A DNA stretch of 64,000 nucleotides, taken from positions 1 to 64,000 of the forward strand of contig NZ_QFHO01000018.1 of assembly GCF_004920835.1 (NCBI RefSeq), given 5' to 3'. Under the pieces are notes generated by a model, which did not search any database, was not told the DNA's origin, and worked only from the letters and a program-made list of their open reading frames with translations. Shown here piece after piece: positions 7,629-17,959 of the stretch. The stretch is from Stenotrophomonas maltophilia (GTDB lineage: Bacteria > Pseudomonadota > Gammaproteobacteria > Xanthomonadales > Xanthomonadaceae). Positions within the stretch are counted from its first letter, which is position 1. Each line of letters begins with the position of its first letter. A program made the position numbers and the translations under genes.

Positions 7629-8737
7629 TGTGCGCGCGGGTAATCGAGATAGCCAGCTTCGCCGCCGCCGTAATAGGTGCCGCGATCGGGTATGGCGAGT
7701 GCAACATCGCGTTGCAGGCGCTCGACCAGATCTGGATTGGCGATGAACGGCTGGCCGAACGCGGCCAGGTCGATGGTGCCGGCCTCGACCAGTTGCAGGG
7801 CGCGCTCGCGGGTCATGCCACCGGCCAGGATCACGGTGCCACCGTAGGCCTGCTTGAACTGCTGCAGGAACGCTTCGCCCAGCACCGACTGCCCTGCCTG
7901 CAGGTTGTCGTTGAGATGCACATAGGCCAGCCCGCGCTTGCCCAGTTCCTCGGCCAGATACAGATAGGTGGCCTCGTTGTCGGGGTAGTACGGCATGTCG
8001 AAGGTGAGGTTGTTCGGCGCCAGGCGCACGCCGATGCGGTGGGCGCCGATGCGCTGGGCCATCGCGTCGACGGTCTCCAGGATCAATCGCGTGCGGTTGG
8101 GCAGCGAGCCGCCGTAGCGGTCCTCGCGTTCGTTGATGAGTGGGTTGAGGAACTGTTCGAACAGGTAGCCGTTGGCCGCATGCAGCTCGATGCCATCGAA
8201 GCCGGCGGCGATGGCGTTGTCGGCGCCCCGTGCGAAGTCGGCAATGATGGCCGGGATCTCTTCAGTGGCCAGTGCACGTGCCGGAGTGGGATCAGCATGG
8301 CCTCGGCTGCCATCGTCCAGATACACGAATGAGGTGTTCTTCGGCGCGCTGGCCACCGTGCGCGTACCCGCGCTTACCGGTTGGCCGCCATTGGGCTGCA
8401 GCGAGGAATGCGACATGCGGCCCACATGCCAGAGCTGGGCGAAGATCGTGCCTTGGGCGGCATGCACCGCCTCGGTGACCAGCTTCCAGCCGGCCACCTG
8501 TTCGGCTGACCAGATGCCCGGCACGTCGATGTAGCCCTGGCCTTGCGGCGAGACCGGCGTGCCTTCGCTGATGATCAGGCCGGCGCTGGCGCGCTGCCGG
8601 TAGTACTGCGCGGTGAGCGCGTTGGCGATCGAGCCGGGATTGCGGGCGCGGGTCATCGGCGCCATCGCGATGCGGTTGCGCAGGGCGGCTCCAGCGAGGT
8701 CGTAGGGGTGGAAGAGGGCGGCGGTCATGTCGGTCAT
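7625..8737 (-). CDS. Old Yellow Enzyme-family alkene reductase
   Basis: This FMN-dependent cytosolic ene-reductase of about 370 aa resembles NemA and xenobiotic reductases, which use NADPH to reduce activated double bonds or nitro groups. The OYE signatures are visible: N-terminal RNRIAMAPMTR, the active-site loop FDGIELHAANGYLFEQFLNP, then RYGGSLPNRTRLILE, and C-terminal AFGQPFIANPDL. The start is ATG 8737 or 8728 (MTDMTAALFHP); neither has a strong Shine-Dalgarno. The gene is divergent from a LysR regulator at 8860, probably its controller. Its C-terminus ends in a short SMAG-like repeat. Confidence 0.92.
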   Translation of the reverse strand: MTDMTAALFHPYDLAGAALRNRIAMAPMTRARNPGSIANALTAQYYRQRASAGLIISEGTPVSPQGQGYIDVPGIWSAEQVAGWKLVTEAVHAAQGTIFAQLWHVGRMSHSSLQPNGGQPVSAGTRTVASAPKNTSFVYLDDGSRGHADPTPARALATEEIPAIIADFARGADNAIAAGFDGIELHAANGYLFEQFLNPLINEREDRYGGSLPNRTRLILETVDAMAQRIGAHRIGVRLAPNNLTFDMPYYPDNEATYLYLAEELGKRGLAYVHLNDNLQAGQSVLGEAFLQQFKQAYGGTVILAGGMTRERALQLVEAGTIDLAAFGQPFIANPDLVERLQRDVALAIPDRGTYYGGGEAGYLDYPRAQ

Positions 8738-8827
8738 CTCGGTGCGGGGGAGAGGCGCCACAGGCGCGATGCACACAGGATGGAGTTGACATGCGGGCGC
8801 ATAAAGCGCTTCGATCTCCCTTGGTGC

Positions 8828-8850
8828 GGGACTATTTGTCCCCAATGGGG
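8828..8850. promoter_or_regulatory. Candidate operator between OYE and LysR genes
   Basis: GGGAC-TATTT-GTCCC (8828-8842) is a perfect 5-bp inverted repeat, followed by CCCC-AAT-GGGG (8840-8850). Both lie just before the LysR ATG at 8860, in the divergent gap. Short palindromes here suit LysR self-regulation, but this is only a pattern. Confidence 0.35.
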
Positions 8851-8859
8851 GTGTAAGAG

Positions 8860-9765
8860 ATGCTGCCGCTGGAATCCTTGAATGGCCTGGTGACGTTCGT
8901 CACTACCGCACGCTCGGGCAGCTTCACCGAGGCCGCCGATGCATTGGGCATCTCGCGCTCGGCCGTGGGCAAGGCCATCGCCCGGCTGGAAACACGGTTG
9001 GGGGTGCGCCTGTTCCACCGCACTACGCGGCGCATCGCACTGACCACCGATGGCGAGGCGTACTACGCGTCGTGTGCGGCGGCGCTGGAAGAGATCTCCG
9101 CGGCCGAGGCCTGCCTGGGTTCGGCCGGCCTGCCCAGCGGGCGGCTGCGCATCGACATGCCGTCCTCGTTCGGGCGGCTGGTGGTTCTGCCGGTGCTGCT
9201 GCGGTTGTGCCGGCAGTACCCGGACCTGCAGTTGACGTTGACCTTCACCGATCACTTTGTAGATCCGGTCGAAGAGGGCATCGACCTGCTGATCCGGTTT
9301 GGTGGGCTGCACCATGCCGAGCATCTGGTCGCGCGCCGGCTGGGTCGCCAGCGCCTGGTCACGTGTGCATCGCCGGCGTACCTGCAGGCACATGGCGTGC
9401 CGCGCACGGTGGAGGAACTGGCGCAGCACCGCAGCATCGTCGGCTTCCGCCATGGCCAGCCGGTCTGGTGGCGGATCGGCAGCGAGGAGGACGAGGGAAC
9501 GTTCATTCCCAGTGCGCCGTATCAACTCAATGACGGCGACGCGGTGATCGAAGCGGCCATCGCCGGGCTCGGTATCTGCCAGATGCCGGTTTCACTGGTG
9601 CGTCGCCACCTGGAATCCGGCGCACTGCAATCGGTGCTGGACGAGCACATGCAGCGGCACATCGACATCCATGCGCTGTGGCCACCGACGCGCCACCTGC
9701 GGCCCAAGGTGCGCTATGTGGTGGATGAGCTGACCCGGTTGGCGGGTGAGGGATTGTTCGATTGA
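8860..9765 (+). CDS. LysR-family transcriptional regulator
   Basis: This 301-aa LysR protein has a winged helix-turn-helix at residues about 7-65 (FVTTARSGSFTEAADALGIS) and an effector domain of the CrgA/DhcR-like subgroup (GRLRIDMPSSFGRLVV). It is divergent from the Old Yellow Enzyme gene, with 122 bp between the two starts, and most likely controls it. The effector is unknown; electrophiles and quinones are common inducers of OYE genes in other bacteria. Confidence 0.9.
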   Translation: MLPLESLNGLVTFVTTARSGSFTEAADALGISRSAVGKAIARLETRLGVRLFHRTTRRIALTTDGEAYYASCAAALEEISAAEACLGSAGLPSGRLRIDMPSSFGRLVVLPVLLRLCRQYPDLQLTLTFTDHFVDPVEEGIDLLIRFGGLHHAEHLVARRLGRQRLVTCASPAYLQAHGVPRTVEELAQHRSIVGFRHGQPVWWRIGSEEDEGTFIPSAPYQLNDGDAVIEAAIAGLGICQMPVSLVRRHLESGALQSVLDEHMQRHIDIHALWPPTRHLRPKVRYVVDELTRLAGEGLFD

Positions 9766-9790
9766 GCGGGGCCCGGAAACCGGGCCCCGC
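9766..9790. terminator. Strong hairpin between convergent genes
   Basis: GCGGGGCCCGG and CCGGGCCCCGC form an 11-bp stem with a 3-nt loop, starting directly after the LysR stop. It has no T-tract on either side, so it may act as a weak bidirectional terminator or protect 3' ends. Confidence 0.6.
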
Positions 9791-9812
9791 CTGTGGAACC
9801 GCTGCGCCTGGC

Positions 9813-12800
9813 CTACTTGAAGTTGTAGCGCAGGCTGGCCATGTAGCGACGGCCCAGTGAATCCAGCACATACGGGAACGGCCCGATGTCGTCGCCTACG
9901 TTGATCACCGACAACGTCACGCGAGCGGCATCGGTGATGCGGTAGGTGACGTTGGCGTCCCAGGTGGTCCAGCTGTCTCGATAGAAGTACTGACGACTTT
10001 CCGGGGTATCGGTCATGGTGTATTGGGCGCGGCTGGTGTAGTTGGAGGCCACGCCGTAGTTCCAGTTGCCGATGCGGTGCTGTGCGGTCCAGCGGAACTG
10101 GCGCTTGGGCTCGTTGAAGCTGCCCGCCTGTTCGACGAACGGCACGTCCCGGTTCGCGGCCTGGCCACGGTTCTTCGGCATGTAGCCGTAGAAGTCCAGG
10201 TCCAGTACGCCGAAGCGCGACAGGTCCCAACGGTAGCCGACTTCGGCGGTCCAGCCACGGAACATCAGCACCGGGCCGTTGCCATACTCGGTCTTGATGC
10301 TGGTAGCCACGCCGGTGTTCGGATCACGCGTCACCAGGCCGCAGAAGCGGTTGGCATTGGGCACGTTGGCGGCATTGAAGTCGGCGTTGTCGAAGCAACC
10401 GGTGATGATGTCGTTGGCGCTCAGCGAGGTGATCACGTTGTTGATCTTGATGTCATACCAGTCGGCGGCGACGCGCAGGCCCGGGATCCATTCCGGCGCG
10501 AACACGATGCCGGCCGTCCACGACTTCGCCGTTTCGTTCTGCAGGCGGGTGCTGCCGTTGGTCGAGCCCAGCGTATTGGTCGGTTGCTGGCGGAAGGTAT
10601 TCGGATCGGCGCCCGGGTAAGCGGCGAAGAATGCCTGGCAGTTGCGGCGACGCACCGCCGGATTGGAGCCGCCGCTGATATTGTCCAGCGAGCACACTTC
10701 CGGGATGTTGTAGTAGGCCGGCTGCTGGGTGGTGTAGAGCTCGGCGATGGAGGGCGCGCGCAGTGACTGGGTCTTGTTGCCGCGCAGCTGCAGGCCAGCG
10801 ATCGGTTCGTACTGGATGCCGTAGGTGAACGCATTGAACGCGCCGGCTACGGAGTTGTCGACGCGGCGGAACTTGGCGGTCAGGTCCAGGCGATGCAGGC
10901 CCGGGAGGTCCCAGTCGGGATTGAACAGTGGCGCCAGCACTTCGGCGAACACTTCGTTGGTGTGGTACTTGCCCTCGGCCGCCTGGGTCGGCACCGAACG
11001 GCCCTGGCCCAGGCGCTGGTACTCGCTGGGGGTGAAGGAGCCTTCTTCGCGGCGGTGTTCGAAGCCGGCCGCCGCGGACAGCTCGCCGCCGGGAAGATCG
11101 AACAGGCCGCCGGATACCGATGCATTGATGACGGTCTGGCGGGTCTGCGCCTTGGCTACGGTACGGGTGGAGACATAGTCAAGGGCTTCGCGTGATGCCT
11201 GGTTTTCGCCGAACAGGTTCAGCGGGCGGCAGTTCGCATCGGCCGTGGTGCCCGGGCTCGTGGCATCGCAGATGATGCGGCCGCTGGCATCGGTGGTCAC
11301 GTTGATTGCATTGATGAAGTTCTGCTGGATCAGGCCGGTGCCGAGGTAGTCGAAGTCACCACGGCCGTGGGTGACGCTGGCTTCCCAGTTGAAGTTGCGT
11401 TTCCCAACCTCGAACGCACCACTCAGGCCAAGCACCGCACGGGTCAGGCGGGTTTCGGTGCTGGCGTTGTTCATCGACAGGTCGCGCGAAGAACGCGACA
11501 GGCGGAACGAGGTGATGCCGTTGTCGGCGAGGATCTTGCGGGTTTCCGCACTGAGGAACGGATTGCTGGCACTGAAGGTCAGCGCGCCGCTGGCGGTACC
11601 GCCGCCGTCCAGGCGCGCATTGCCGAAGGACACCGCGTTGTAGACGTTCTGGTCCAGGGTTTCGCGGGCGGTCGCTTCGTATCGCGAAAGCTCGAAGAAG
11701 CCGCGCACGTTGTCGGTGAAGTCGAAGCTGCCGGTGGAGAACACCGAGCGTCGTTCGAGGTCGGCGATCAACGGCACCGTCTCGAACAGGTTCAGGCCGT
11801 CACCGCCGGAGGCATTGCCGCCCGCGTAGCTGGTGCCGGGGTTGAACTCGACCAGCTTGCCCTCGTTGTTGAACTGCCACAGTTTGTCTTTGTTCGGGCC
11901 GAAGCCAAGGATGTCACCCAGGCCGTTGCGCGTGTAGCTGCCGGTGGCCGGCATCACCAGGCCACCGAAGGTCATGCTGGCAATGCGCCGGTTGCGGATC
12001 CAGACCTGGTCGGGGATGCCATCGCGCGGCCCGGTGTTGAACGGAATGCTGCCGTCGATGCGGCCATCATTGGTCGGACGGCGCAGGGGCTGGGAAGTGG
12101 CATTGGCCACCGTGGGATTGGCCTGCAGGCTGTAGCCCTGGCGGTAGAAATCACGTTGCAGCGCGTTCACACCGTCGGCGTTGTCCAGCTCGGCGGCCAC
12201 CACGATGTGGCCGCGCCCATCAGCGAAGTCGGTACCGAAGATGGCCGACCAGGAGTAGCGCTCGTTGTCGTTCTTGCTGGTTCTACCGTAGCCCAGCTCG
12301 ACTTCGGCGCCATCGAACTTGTCGCGCAGGATGATGTTGTTGACGCCGGAGATCGCATCCGAGCCATAGGTGGGGGCGCCGCCCACGCTCAGGCTTTCAA
12401 TGCGTTGCACCATGACGCTGGGGATGGCGTTCATGTCGACCTGGATGCCAGAGCCGCCGCCAGCACCAAAGATGGTGGGCGGGGTGGAGGTCACGAAGCG
12501 GCGCCCGTTGACCAGGGTCAGCAGGCGATTACTGCCCAGGCCGAATTTGCTGGCGAAGTTGACGCCGGCACCGAAGCCGGCCTGGTCGCCCCGCGAACTG
12601 ACGCCCGCGCTGACGCCGGGAATCCGGGTTACCGCATCGATGAGGTTGGTATCGCCATAGTTCTCGATCGATTCGCGGCTGACTACCGCGGCCGGTTCCA
12701 GCGTGTCGAAGCCTGCGCGGTAGATGCGAGAACCGGTGACCGTGATCCGGTCCAGTTGTACGGGGGTCTTGGTGCTGCTGGCGGGCTCGGCCTTCTCTTC

Positions 12801-12905
12801 CTGCGTGGCGGCCTGCTGTGCCATGGCCGGTGCGGCGGCCACCAGCACCAATGCCGAACCCAGCGCGACAGACAAGCGACTGCGGGCGAACAACGGTCGG
12901 TACAT
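9813..12905 (-). CDS. TonB-dependent outer-membrane receptor
   Basis: This protein of about 1030 aa has a signal peptide (residues 1-29, ending APAMAQ), a TonB-box-like LDRITVTGSRIY, a plug domain (about 60-180, with NGRRFVTSTPP and SDAISGVNNIILRDKF) and a large beta-barrel whose last residues are LRYNFK. It uses TonB energy for import across the outer membrane. Length and plug are typical of xanthomonad receptors for oligosaccharides, peptides or other nutrients, and no siderophore genes are near. I chose ATG 12905 because AGGGAGA precedes it. No TonB-linked transporter adjoins it, so the substrate is unknown. Confidence 0.92.
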   Translation of the reverse strand: MYRPLFARSRLSVALGSALVLVAAAPAMAQQAATQEEKAEPASSTKTPVQLDRITVTGSRIYRAGFDTLEPAAVVSRESIENYGDTNLIDAVTRIPGVSAGVSSRGDQAGFGAGVNFASKFGLGSNRLLTLVNGRRFVTSTPPTIFGAGGGSGIQVDMNAIPSVMVQRIESLSVGGAPTYGSDAISGVNNIILRDKFDGAEVELGYGRTSKNDNERYSWSAIFGTDFADGRGHIVVAAELDNADGVNALQRDFYRQGYSLQANPTVANATSQPLRRPTNDGRIDGSIPFNTGPRDGIPDQVWIRNRRIASMTFGGLVMPATGSYTRNGLGDILGFGPNKDKLWQFNNEGKLVEFNPGTSYAGGNASGGDGLNLFETVPLIADLERRSVFSTGSFDFTDNVRGFFELSRYEATARETLDQNVYNAVSFGNARLDGGGTASGALTFSASNPFLSAETRKILADNGITSFRLSRSSRDLSMNNASTETRLTRAVLGLSGAFEVGKRNFNWEASVTHGRGDFDYLGTGLIQQNFINAINVTTDASGRIICDATSPGTTADANCRPLNLFGENQASREALDYVSTRTVAKAQTRQTVINASVSGGLFDLPGGELSAAAGFEHRREEGSFTPSEYQRLGQGRSVPTQAAEGKYHTNEVFAEVLAPLFNPDWDLPGLHRLDLTAKFRRVDNSVAGAFNAFTYGIQYEPIAGLQLRGNKTQSLRAPSIAELYTTQQPAYYNIPEVCSLDNISGGSNPAVRRRNCQAFFAAYPGADPNTFRQQPTNTLGSTNGSTRLQNETAKSWTAGIVFAPEWIPGLRVAADWYDIKINNVITSLSANDIITGCFDNADFNAANVPNANRFCGLVTRDPNTGVATSIKTEYGNGPVLMFRGWTAEVGYRWDLSRFGVLDLDFYGYMPKNRGQAANRDVPFVEQAGSFNEPKRQFRWTAQHRIGNWNYGVASNYTSRAQYTMTDTPESRQYFYRDSWTTWDANVTYRITDAARVTLSVINVGDDIGPFPYVLDSLGRRYMASLRYNFK

Positions 12906-13117
12906 GATTTCTCCCTGGTCACGCCAATGTGACTCAGGGATAAACGCAGAGGCGAACACGGCACCCTACGTCATGAAAAAGTAACAATTGAATCTATTTA
13001 TTATTCATTCATATTTACGGACCGGTCTATCCCTGGAGCATGCTCCGCCAGCACGATATGGCCTCATTCGTTCGCGCGTGTATACTATCCCCCAGTATAG
13101 TTCCGAGCGAGTTCGCC
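12906..13117. promoter_or_regulatory. Divergent promoter region between TonB receptor and frmR
   Basis: This is one of the most AT-rich stretches of the window (about 12970-13020, with repeated TATTTATTATTCATTC). It must carry the promoters for the TonB receptor and the frm operon. The FrmR operator at its right end has a separate entry. Confidence 0.55.
13081..13100. promoter_or_regulatory. FrmR operator overlapping a -10-like TATACT
   Basis: TATACT-ATCCCCC-AGTATA is a perfect 6-bp inverted repeat around a C-tract. That is the architecture of CsoR/RcnR/FrmR-family operators, where AT-rich arms flank a G/C run. It lies 18 bp before the frmR ATG, and TATACT could itself be the -10 box, so bound FrmR would block RNA polymerase. 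Confidence 0.8.
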
Positions 13118-13393
13118 ATGCCGCACTCCCCCGAAGAGAAGAAGAAGGTCCTGGCCCGCGTGCGCCGCATCCGCGGCCAGTGCGATGCGCTGGACCGCGC
13201 ACTGGAAGCCGGCGCCGATTGCGGGCCGGTGCTGCAGCAGATCGCCGCCATCCGTGGTGCGGTCAACGGCCTGATGTCCGAGGTGATGGAGGCCCATCTG
13301 CGCGAGGAGTTCGGCCAACCTGCGGCCTCCGATGAACAGCGCGCCGAACGCGTGCGCGACATGAGCGCATTGATCCGTTCGTACCTGAAGTAA
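13118..13393 (+). CDS. frmR: Formaldehyde-sensing repressor FrmR
   Basis: This 91-aa all-helical repressor of the CsoR/RcnR family would release the frm operon when formaldehyde is present. In E. coli FrmR formaldehyde crosslinks Pro2 to Cys35; both are conserved here at the same positions (MPHSPEEKKK; AGADC35), as is His60 (MEAH). An extra Cys22 is present. The start at 13118 gives Pro2 at the required place, which rules out the ATG 26 codons upstream. It is first in the operon frmR-frmA-yqcC-like-frmB and has its operator 18 bp upstream. Confidence 0.95.
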   Translation: MPHSPEEKKKVLARVRRIRGQCDALDRALEAGADCGPVLQQIAAIRGAVNGLMSEVMEAHLREEFGQPAASDEQRAERVRDMSALIRSYLK

Positions 13394-14560
<1,167 letters not shown>

Positions 14561-14568
14561 GCCGCGTC

Positions 14569-14928
14569 ATGGGCTGGCTGGATGCCCTGCACCGGCCGCG
14601 TGCGGAAGACCCGCGCGCGGCCCTGGTGGCCCCGATCGAGCAGGCGTTGCGTGCGCTGGGCTGGGTAGTGGGGGAGGTGTGGCCACCGCGTGTGGTGACC
14701 TCGGCCTTCGGCAGCGACGATGGCATGCCGTTCGAGCAGTGGCTTGCGCAGGTATTCCTGCCACGCCTTTACGAGGCGCGCGCGGCCGGGCAGTGGCCGC
14801 CGCGCAGCGATGTGGCCGCGGCTGCCTATCGCAATCTTGATGGCCAGCCTGGCGTCGAATCGTTGCTGCGCCTGCTGGCGCAGCTGGATGAACTGATCAA
14901 CAAAGGCATCCACGCCGCGCGTGGATAA
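14569..14928 (+). CDS. YqcC-like (DUF446) protein inside the frm operon
   Basis: This 119-aa protein fits the YqcC/DUF446 family: an N-terminal helix (VAPIEQALRALGWV), then DDGMPFEQWLAQVFLPRLYEA, where family members carry F-x-x-WLQ-x-VF-x-P-R. YqcC proteins are small helical proteins of unknown role. It starts 8 bp after the frmA stop and is followed 63 bp later by frmB, so it is co-transcribed with formaldehyde detoxification genes. Its last residues (GIHAARG) and stop codon lie inside a short hairpin of the SMAG type, as if a repeat insertion had redefined the C-terminus. Confidence 0.8.
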   Translation: MGWLDALHRPRAEDPRAALVAPIEQALRALGWVVGEVWPPRVVTSAFGSDDGMPFEQWLAQVFLPRLYEARAAGQWPPRSDVAAAAYRNLDGQPGVESLLRLLAQLDELINKGIHAARG

Positions 14929-14951
14929 GCCGACCCAGGTCGGCATCTACC
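14929..14951. repeat. SMAG-type palindrome between yqcC-like gene and frmB
   Basis: GCCGACC-CA-GGTCGGC followed by ATCTACC is a GTAG-type hairpin on the minus strand. It sits within an operon, where it could modulate mRNA stability between frmA and frmB. Confidence 0.65.
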
Positions 14952-14991
14952 AGAAGCACGCGTGCGCTCACGCGCCGCGCAGGAGAGCACC

Positions 14992-15822
14992 ATGGAACGC
15001 ATTGAACACCGCGCCTGTTTCGGCGGCTGGCAGGACGTCTACCGCCATCATTCGGCCACGCTGGGCTGCGACATGCAGTTCGCCGTGTACCTGCCGCCGC
15101 AGGCGGAGACTCGCAAGCTGCCGGTGCTGTACTGGCTGAGCGGGCTGACCTGCACCGAGCAGAATTTCATCACCAAGGCCGGTGCGCAGCGCTATGCGGC
15201 CGAGCACGGCGTGATCATCGTCGCGCCTGATACCAGCCCGCGCGGCGATGACGTGGCCGACGCCGAAGGCTATGACATCGGCAAGGGGGCGGGGTTCTAC
15301 CTCAACGCCAGCCGTGCGCCGTGGGCGAAGCACTACCGCATGCACGACTACGTGGCACAGGAGCTTCCGGCGCTGATCGAAGCCAACTTCGCGGTGACCG
15401 ATGCACGTGCGATCAGTGGCCATTCGATGGGCGGCCACGGTGCGCTGGTGATCGCGCTGCGCAACCCGGGGCGCTACCGCAGCGTGTCGGCGTTCTCGCC
15501 GATCGTCGCGCCCAGCCACGTGCCGTGGGGGCAGAAGGCGTTCCATGCCTACCTGGGGGACAACCCGGCCGACTGGGCGCAGTGGGATGCCTGCGAGCTG
15601 ATCGCAGTGGCCAGCGAGCGCCTGCCGCTGCTGGTCGACCAGGGTGAGGCGGACGAATTCCTTCAGACCCAGCTGCAACCGCAGCGCCTGCAGCAGGCCT
15701 GTGATGCCGCCGGCCATCCGCTGACCCTGCGCCTGCAGCCGGGCTACGACCACAGCTACTACTTCATCGCCAGTTTCATCGGCGAGCACATCGCCCACCA
15801 CGCCCGCGCCCTGCACGGCTGA
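14992..15822 (+). CDS. frmB: S-formylglutathione hydrolase
   Basis: This 276-aa alpha/beta hydrolase of the esterase D type splits S-formylglutathione into formate and glutathione, the last step of glutathione-dependent formaldehyde removal. The nucleophile Ser145 sits in GHSMGGHG, and the catalytic His is in PGYDHSYYF near the C-terminus. The oxyanion region LSGLTCTEQNF is family-typical. The start at 14992 follows AGGAGAG; an ATG 10 codons upstream lacks this. It is the last gene of the frm operon. Confidence 0.96.
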   Translation: MERIEHRACFGGWQDVYRHHSATLGCDMQFAVYLPPQAETRKLPVLYWLSGLTCTEQNFITKAGAQRYAAEHGVIIVAPDTSPRGDDVADAEGYDIGKGAGFYLNASRAPWAKHYRMHDYVAQELPALIEANFAVTDARAISGHSMGGHGALVIALRNPGRYRSVSAFSPIVAPSHVPWGQKAFHAYLGDNPADWAQWDACELIAVASERLPLLVDQGEADEFLQTQLQPQRLQQACDAAGHPLTLRLQPGYDHSYYFIASFIGEHIAHHARALHG

Positions 15823-15832
15823 CGGCTTTCCG

Positions 15833-15906
15833 GTAGTGCCGGCCGCTGGCCGGCAACCTGCAGCCCTGTGATTCCCTGGGACTGCCGGCCAGCGGCCGGC
15901 ACTACC
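15833..15906. repeat. Pair of SMAG repeats facing each other
   Basis: GTAGTGCCGGCCGCTGGCCGGC (about 15833-15858) faces a near reverse complement CTGCCGGCCAGCGGCCGGCA (about 15881-15906), so the two can also form one long hairpin. Placed after frmB, it may end or protect the operon transcript. Confidence 0.8.
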
Positions 15907-16008
15907 ATGGCGGTGCACGTGGAGTGTCGTCTTGCCGCAGTGGATCACGCCGCTGTGGCGCGGGCAGGACTATCGTGCGTCCATACGGCCTTGCGGATCG
16001 GGGGATGC

Positions 16009-17454
16009 ATGCCGGTAGTGCTGGCGCTGCTGTATGTGCTGTGCCATGGCCTGGTGGTGGCCCTGTGGCCGGAAGGGGCGGGTGCCGGCTCGTTCGTGTT
16101 CCTGACCGGCGCGCCCCTGTTGGCGGCTGCCGCCTGCCTGTGGCGGGCCCGTCGCGACCGCGCAGCACTGGGCTGGCGTGCAACCGCACTGGCGCTGCTG
16201 CTGTGGGCCGGTGGCATGGCCATCAACATGTTCGACGCACTGGGTGCTGGCCGTGCCGACATCACCCCGCAGGCCAGCCTGTTCCTGTACGTGCTGTATG
16301 GCGTGCCGATGGTGTTCATCCTGGCCCGTGCACGACGCGAGCGGCTGAGCATCAGCCTGATCGATGCAGCGATGGCGGCACTGCTGGGCGTACTGTTCTT
16401 CGTACATACGCAGTCGTTCGCCGACCGGGTCGAGATCGATCCTTTGGCGCTGGTCAGCATGCAGCGCATGTTCGATATCCAGAACCTGTGCATCGCCGGC
16501 TTCGCGGTGGTGCGCTGGCTGGCCGGCGACGTGCCCGAGCGGCGCAGCTTCTTCCGCGCGCTGGCGTTGTATGCGCTGGCCTACCTGCTGGTGGCCTATT
16601 ACATCAACCATTACACCTCGGAAGATTCCTTCGGTGCCTACAACGACCTGCTGATCGACCTGCCGTTCCTGCTGCTGGCGTTGCTGGCGCTGAGCCGGGC
16701 ACCGCTGCCGGGCGCCGTGCCTCACCCGCGGCTGGCGCGCACGGTGCAGGCGGCTGGCCCGATGATCCTGCCGCTGCTGCTGCTGGTGGTCGGCACGCTG
16801 GTGGTCGATCACGCGCGGCCGTTGGCAGTCAGCGGGTTCGTGGTGGCGACGCTGGGCTTCGGCCTGCGCAGCATCCTGCTGCAGACCGACTTGATGGAGC
16901 GGCAGGCGGGCCTGGACCAGCTGGCGCGGCAGGATGGCCTCACCGGCGTGGCCAACCGCCGCGAGTTCGATGCACTGCTGCTGGCCGAGTGGAACCGTGC
17001 GCGGCGTAGTGGCAGCGAGCTGGGCCTGCTGCTGGTGGACATCGATCACTTCAAGGCGTTCAACGACCAGCACGGCCATCCCGCCGGGGATCGCTGCCTG
17101 CAGGCCGTGGCCGCGGTGTTGAAGGCCATTGCCGGTCGCGGCGGCGACAGTGTTGCCCGTTATGGCGGTGAAGAGTTCGCGGTGATCGTGCCGGCAAGCC
17201 CGCTGTCCGGTGTGCTGGCACTGGCCGAACGCCTGCGCGAGGCGGTGGAAGTGCTTCCGTTGCCGGAGGGACGGGTCAGCATCAGCGTTGGTGTGGGCTA
17301 CCTGCATCCGCCGGCGCTGGCCAGCGCTGATCAGCTGCTGGCCGATGCTGACGCCGGCCTGTATGCCGCCAAGCGTGCCGGCCGCAACCGGGTGGTCCTG
17401 CATGCGCATGTGCTTGATGACGAAGGCAGCGCACATGGCACGATCGACTGCTGA
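16009..17454 (+). CDS. Membrane-bound diguanylate cyclase (GGDEF)
   Basis: This protein of about 481 aa makes the second messenger cyclic di-GMP from GTP. It has roughly eight N-terminal membrane helices (residues about 1-300) that would form the sensor, then a GGDEF domain. The active-site motif GGEEF is at residues 386-390, and an inhibitory RxxD site (RGGD) lies five residues before it, so product inhibition is expected. I chose ATG 16009, next to GGGGGA, because the longer frame starts inside the SMAG repeat. The signal sensed is unknown, and no EAL domain is present. Confidence 0.9.
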   Translation: MPVVLALLYVLCHGLVVALWPEGAGAGSFVFLTGAPLLAAAACLWRARRDRAALGWRATALALLLWAGGMAINMFDALGAGRADITPQASLFLYVLYGVPMVFILARARRERLSISLIDAAMAALLGVLFFVHTQSFADRVEIDPLALVSMQRMFDIQNLCIAGFAVVRWLAGDVPERRSFFRALALYALAYLLVAYYINHYTSEDSFGAYNDLLIDLPFLLLALLALSRAPLPGAVPHPRLARTVQAAGPMILPLLLLVVGTLVVDHARPLAVSGFVVATLGFGLRSILLQTDLMERQAGLDQLARQDGLTGVANRREFDALLLAEWNRARRSGSELGLLLVDIDHFKAFNDQHGHPAGDRCLQAVAAVLKAIAGRGGDSVARYGGEEFAVIVPASPLSGVLALAERLREAVEVLPLPEGRVSISVGVGYLHPPALASADQLLADADAGLYAAKRAGRNRVVLHAHVLDDEGSAHGTIDC

Positions 17455-17483
17455 ATGCCGTGGATCCGCATCCCTGCGCTGGG

Positions 17484-17954
17484 TCAGCGTTGCCGCTGCC
17501 AGCCGGCCGGGTCGAGCAGCCTCAGCCCGACCGGTGACAACGAGCGTTGCCGCAACGGCAGGTTTGCCGTCTGCACGGCCAGCGCACAGCGCGCCAGTTG
17601 CTGGCGCAACGGTGCCAGCGTGTCATCTTCGCGCGGGCGTGCATGCCGCCACTGGGCGATGCGCAGCAGGCAGACCAGCAGGTCCAGTTCGCTGGCCGCG
17701 ATGAACGGTGAGCCGGCGGGCAACAGGTCGATCGGGGCGGTGGGCGTGGCCAGCAGCGGCAGCAGGCCGACGAACGCGTCGCAGCCTTCGGGATCAATAC
17801 CGAGGCTGCTCAGCTGGGCGAGTCCATCGGCCTGTTGATCAGGATCGTGCAGCTGGCGTATCGCCGCCAGCAGTGCCTGTTCGCCACGGCCGAACTGGCG
17901 GCCGAAGGCGCGGTAGTTGACGCGGGTGGGAAACAACGGGGAACGGGAGGCCAT
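17484..17954 (-). CDS. Hypothetical protein
   Basis: This 156-aa protein has no motif that I recognise. It is helical and Leu/Ala-rich, with no signal peptide or membrane segment, and begins MASRSPLFPTRVNYRAFGRQFG. It starts 5 bp after the stop of the universal stress gene on the same strand, so the two are probably co-transcribed. The coding frame is open, has a normal codon bias and overlaps nothing else, which supports a real gene. Confidence 0.7.
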   Translation of the reverse strand: MASRSPLFPTRVNYRAFGRQFGRGEQALLAAIRQLHDPDQQADGLAQLSSLGIDPEGCDAFVGLLPLLATPTAPIDLLPAGSPFIAASELDLLVCLLRIAQWRHARPREDDTLAPLRQQLARCALAVQTANLPLRQRSLSPVGLRLLDPAGWQRQR

Positions 17955-17959
17955 GGTTG

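Noticed and set aside
15868-16008. Upstream start for the diguanylate cyclase
   Set aside because: The first codons translate a SMAG repeat. A better-placed ATG with a G-rich ribosome site lies at 16009, just before the first membrane helix.
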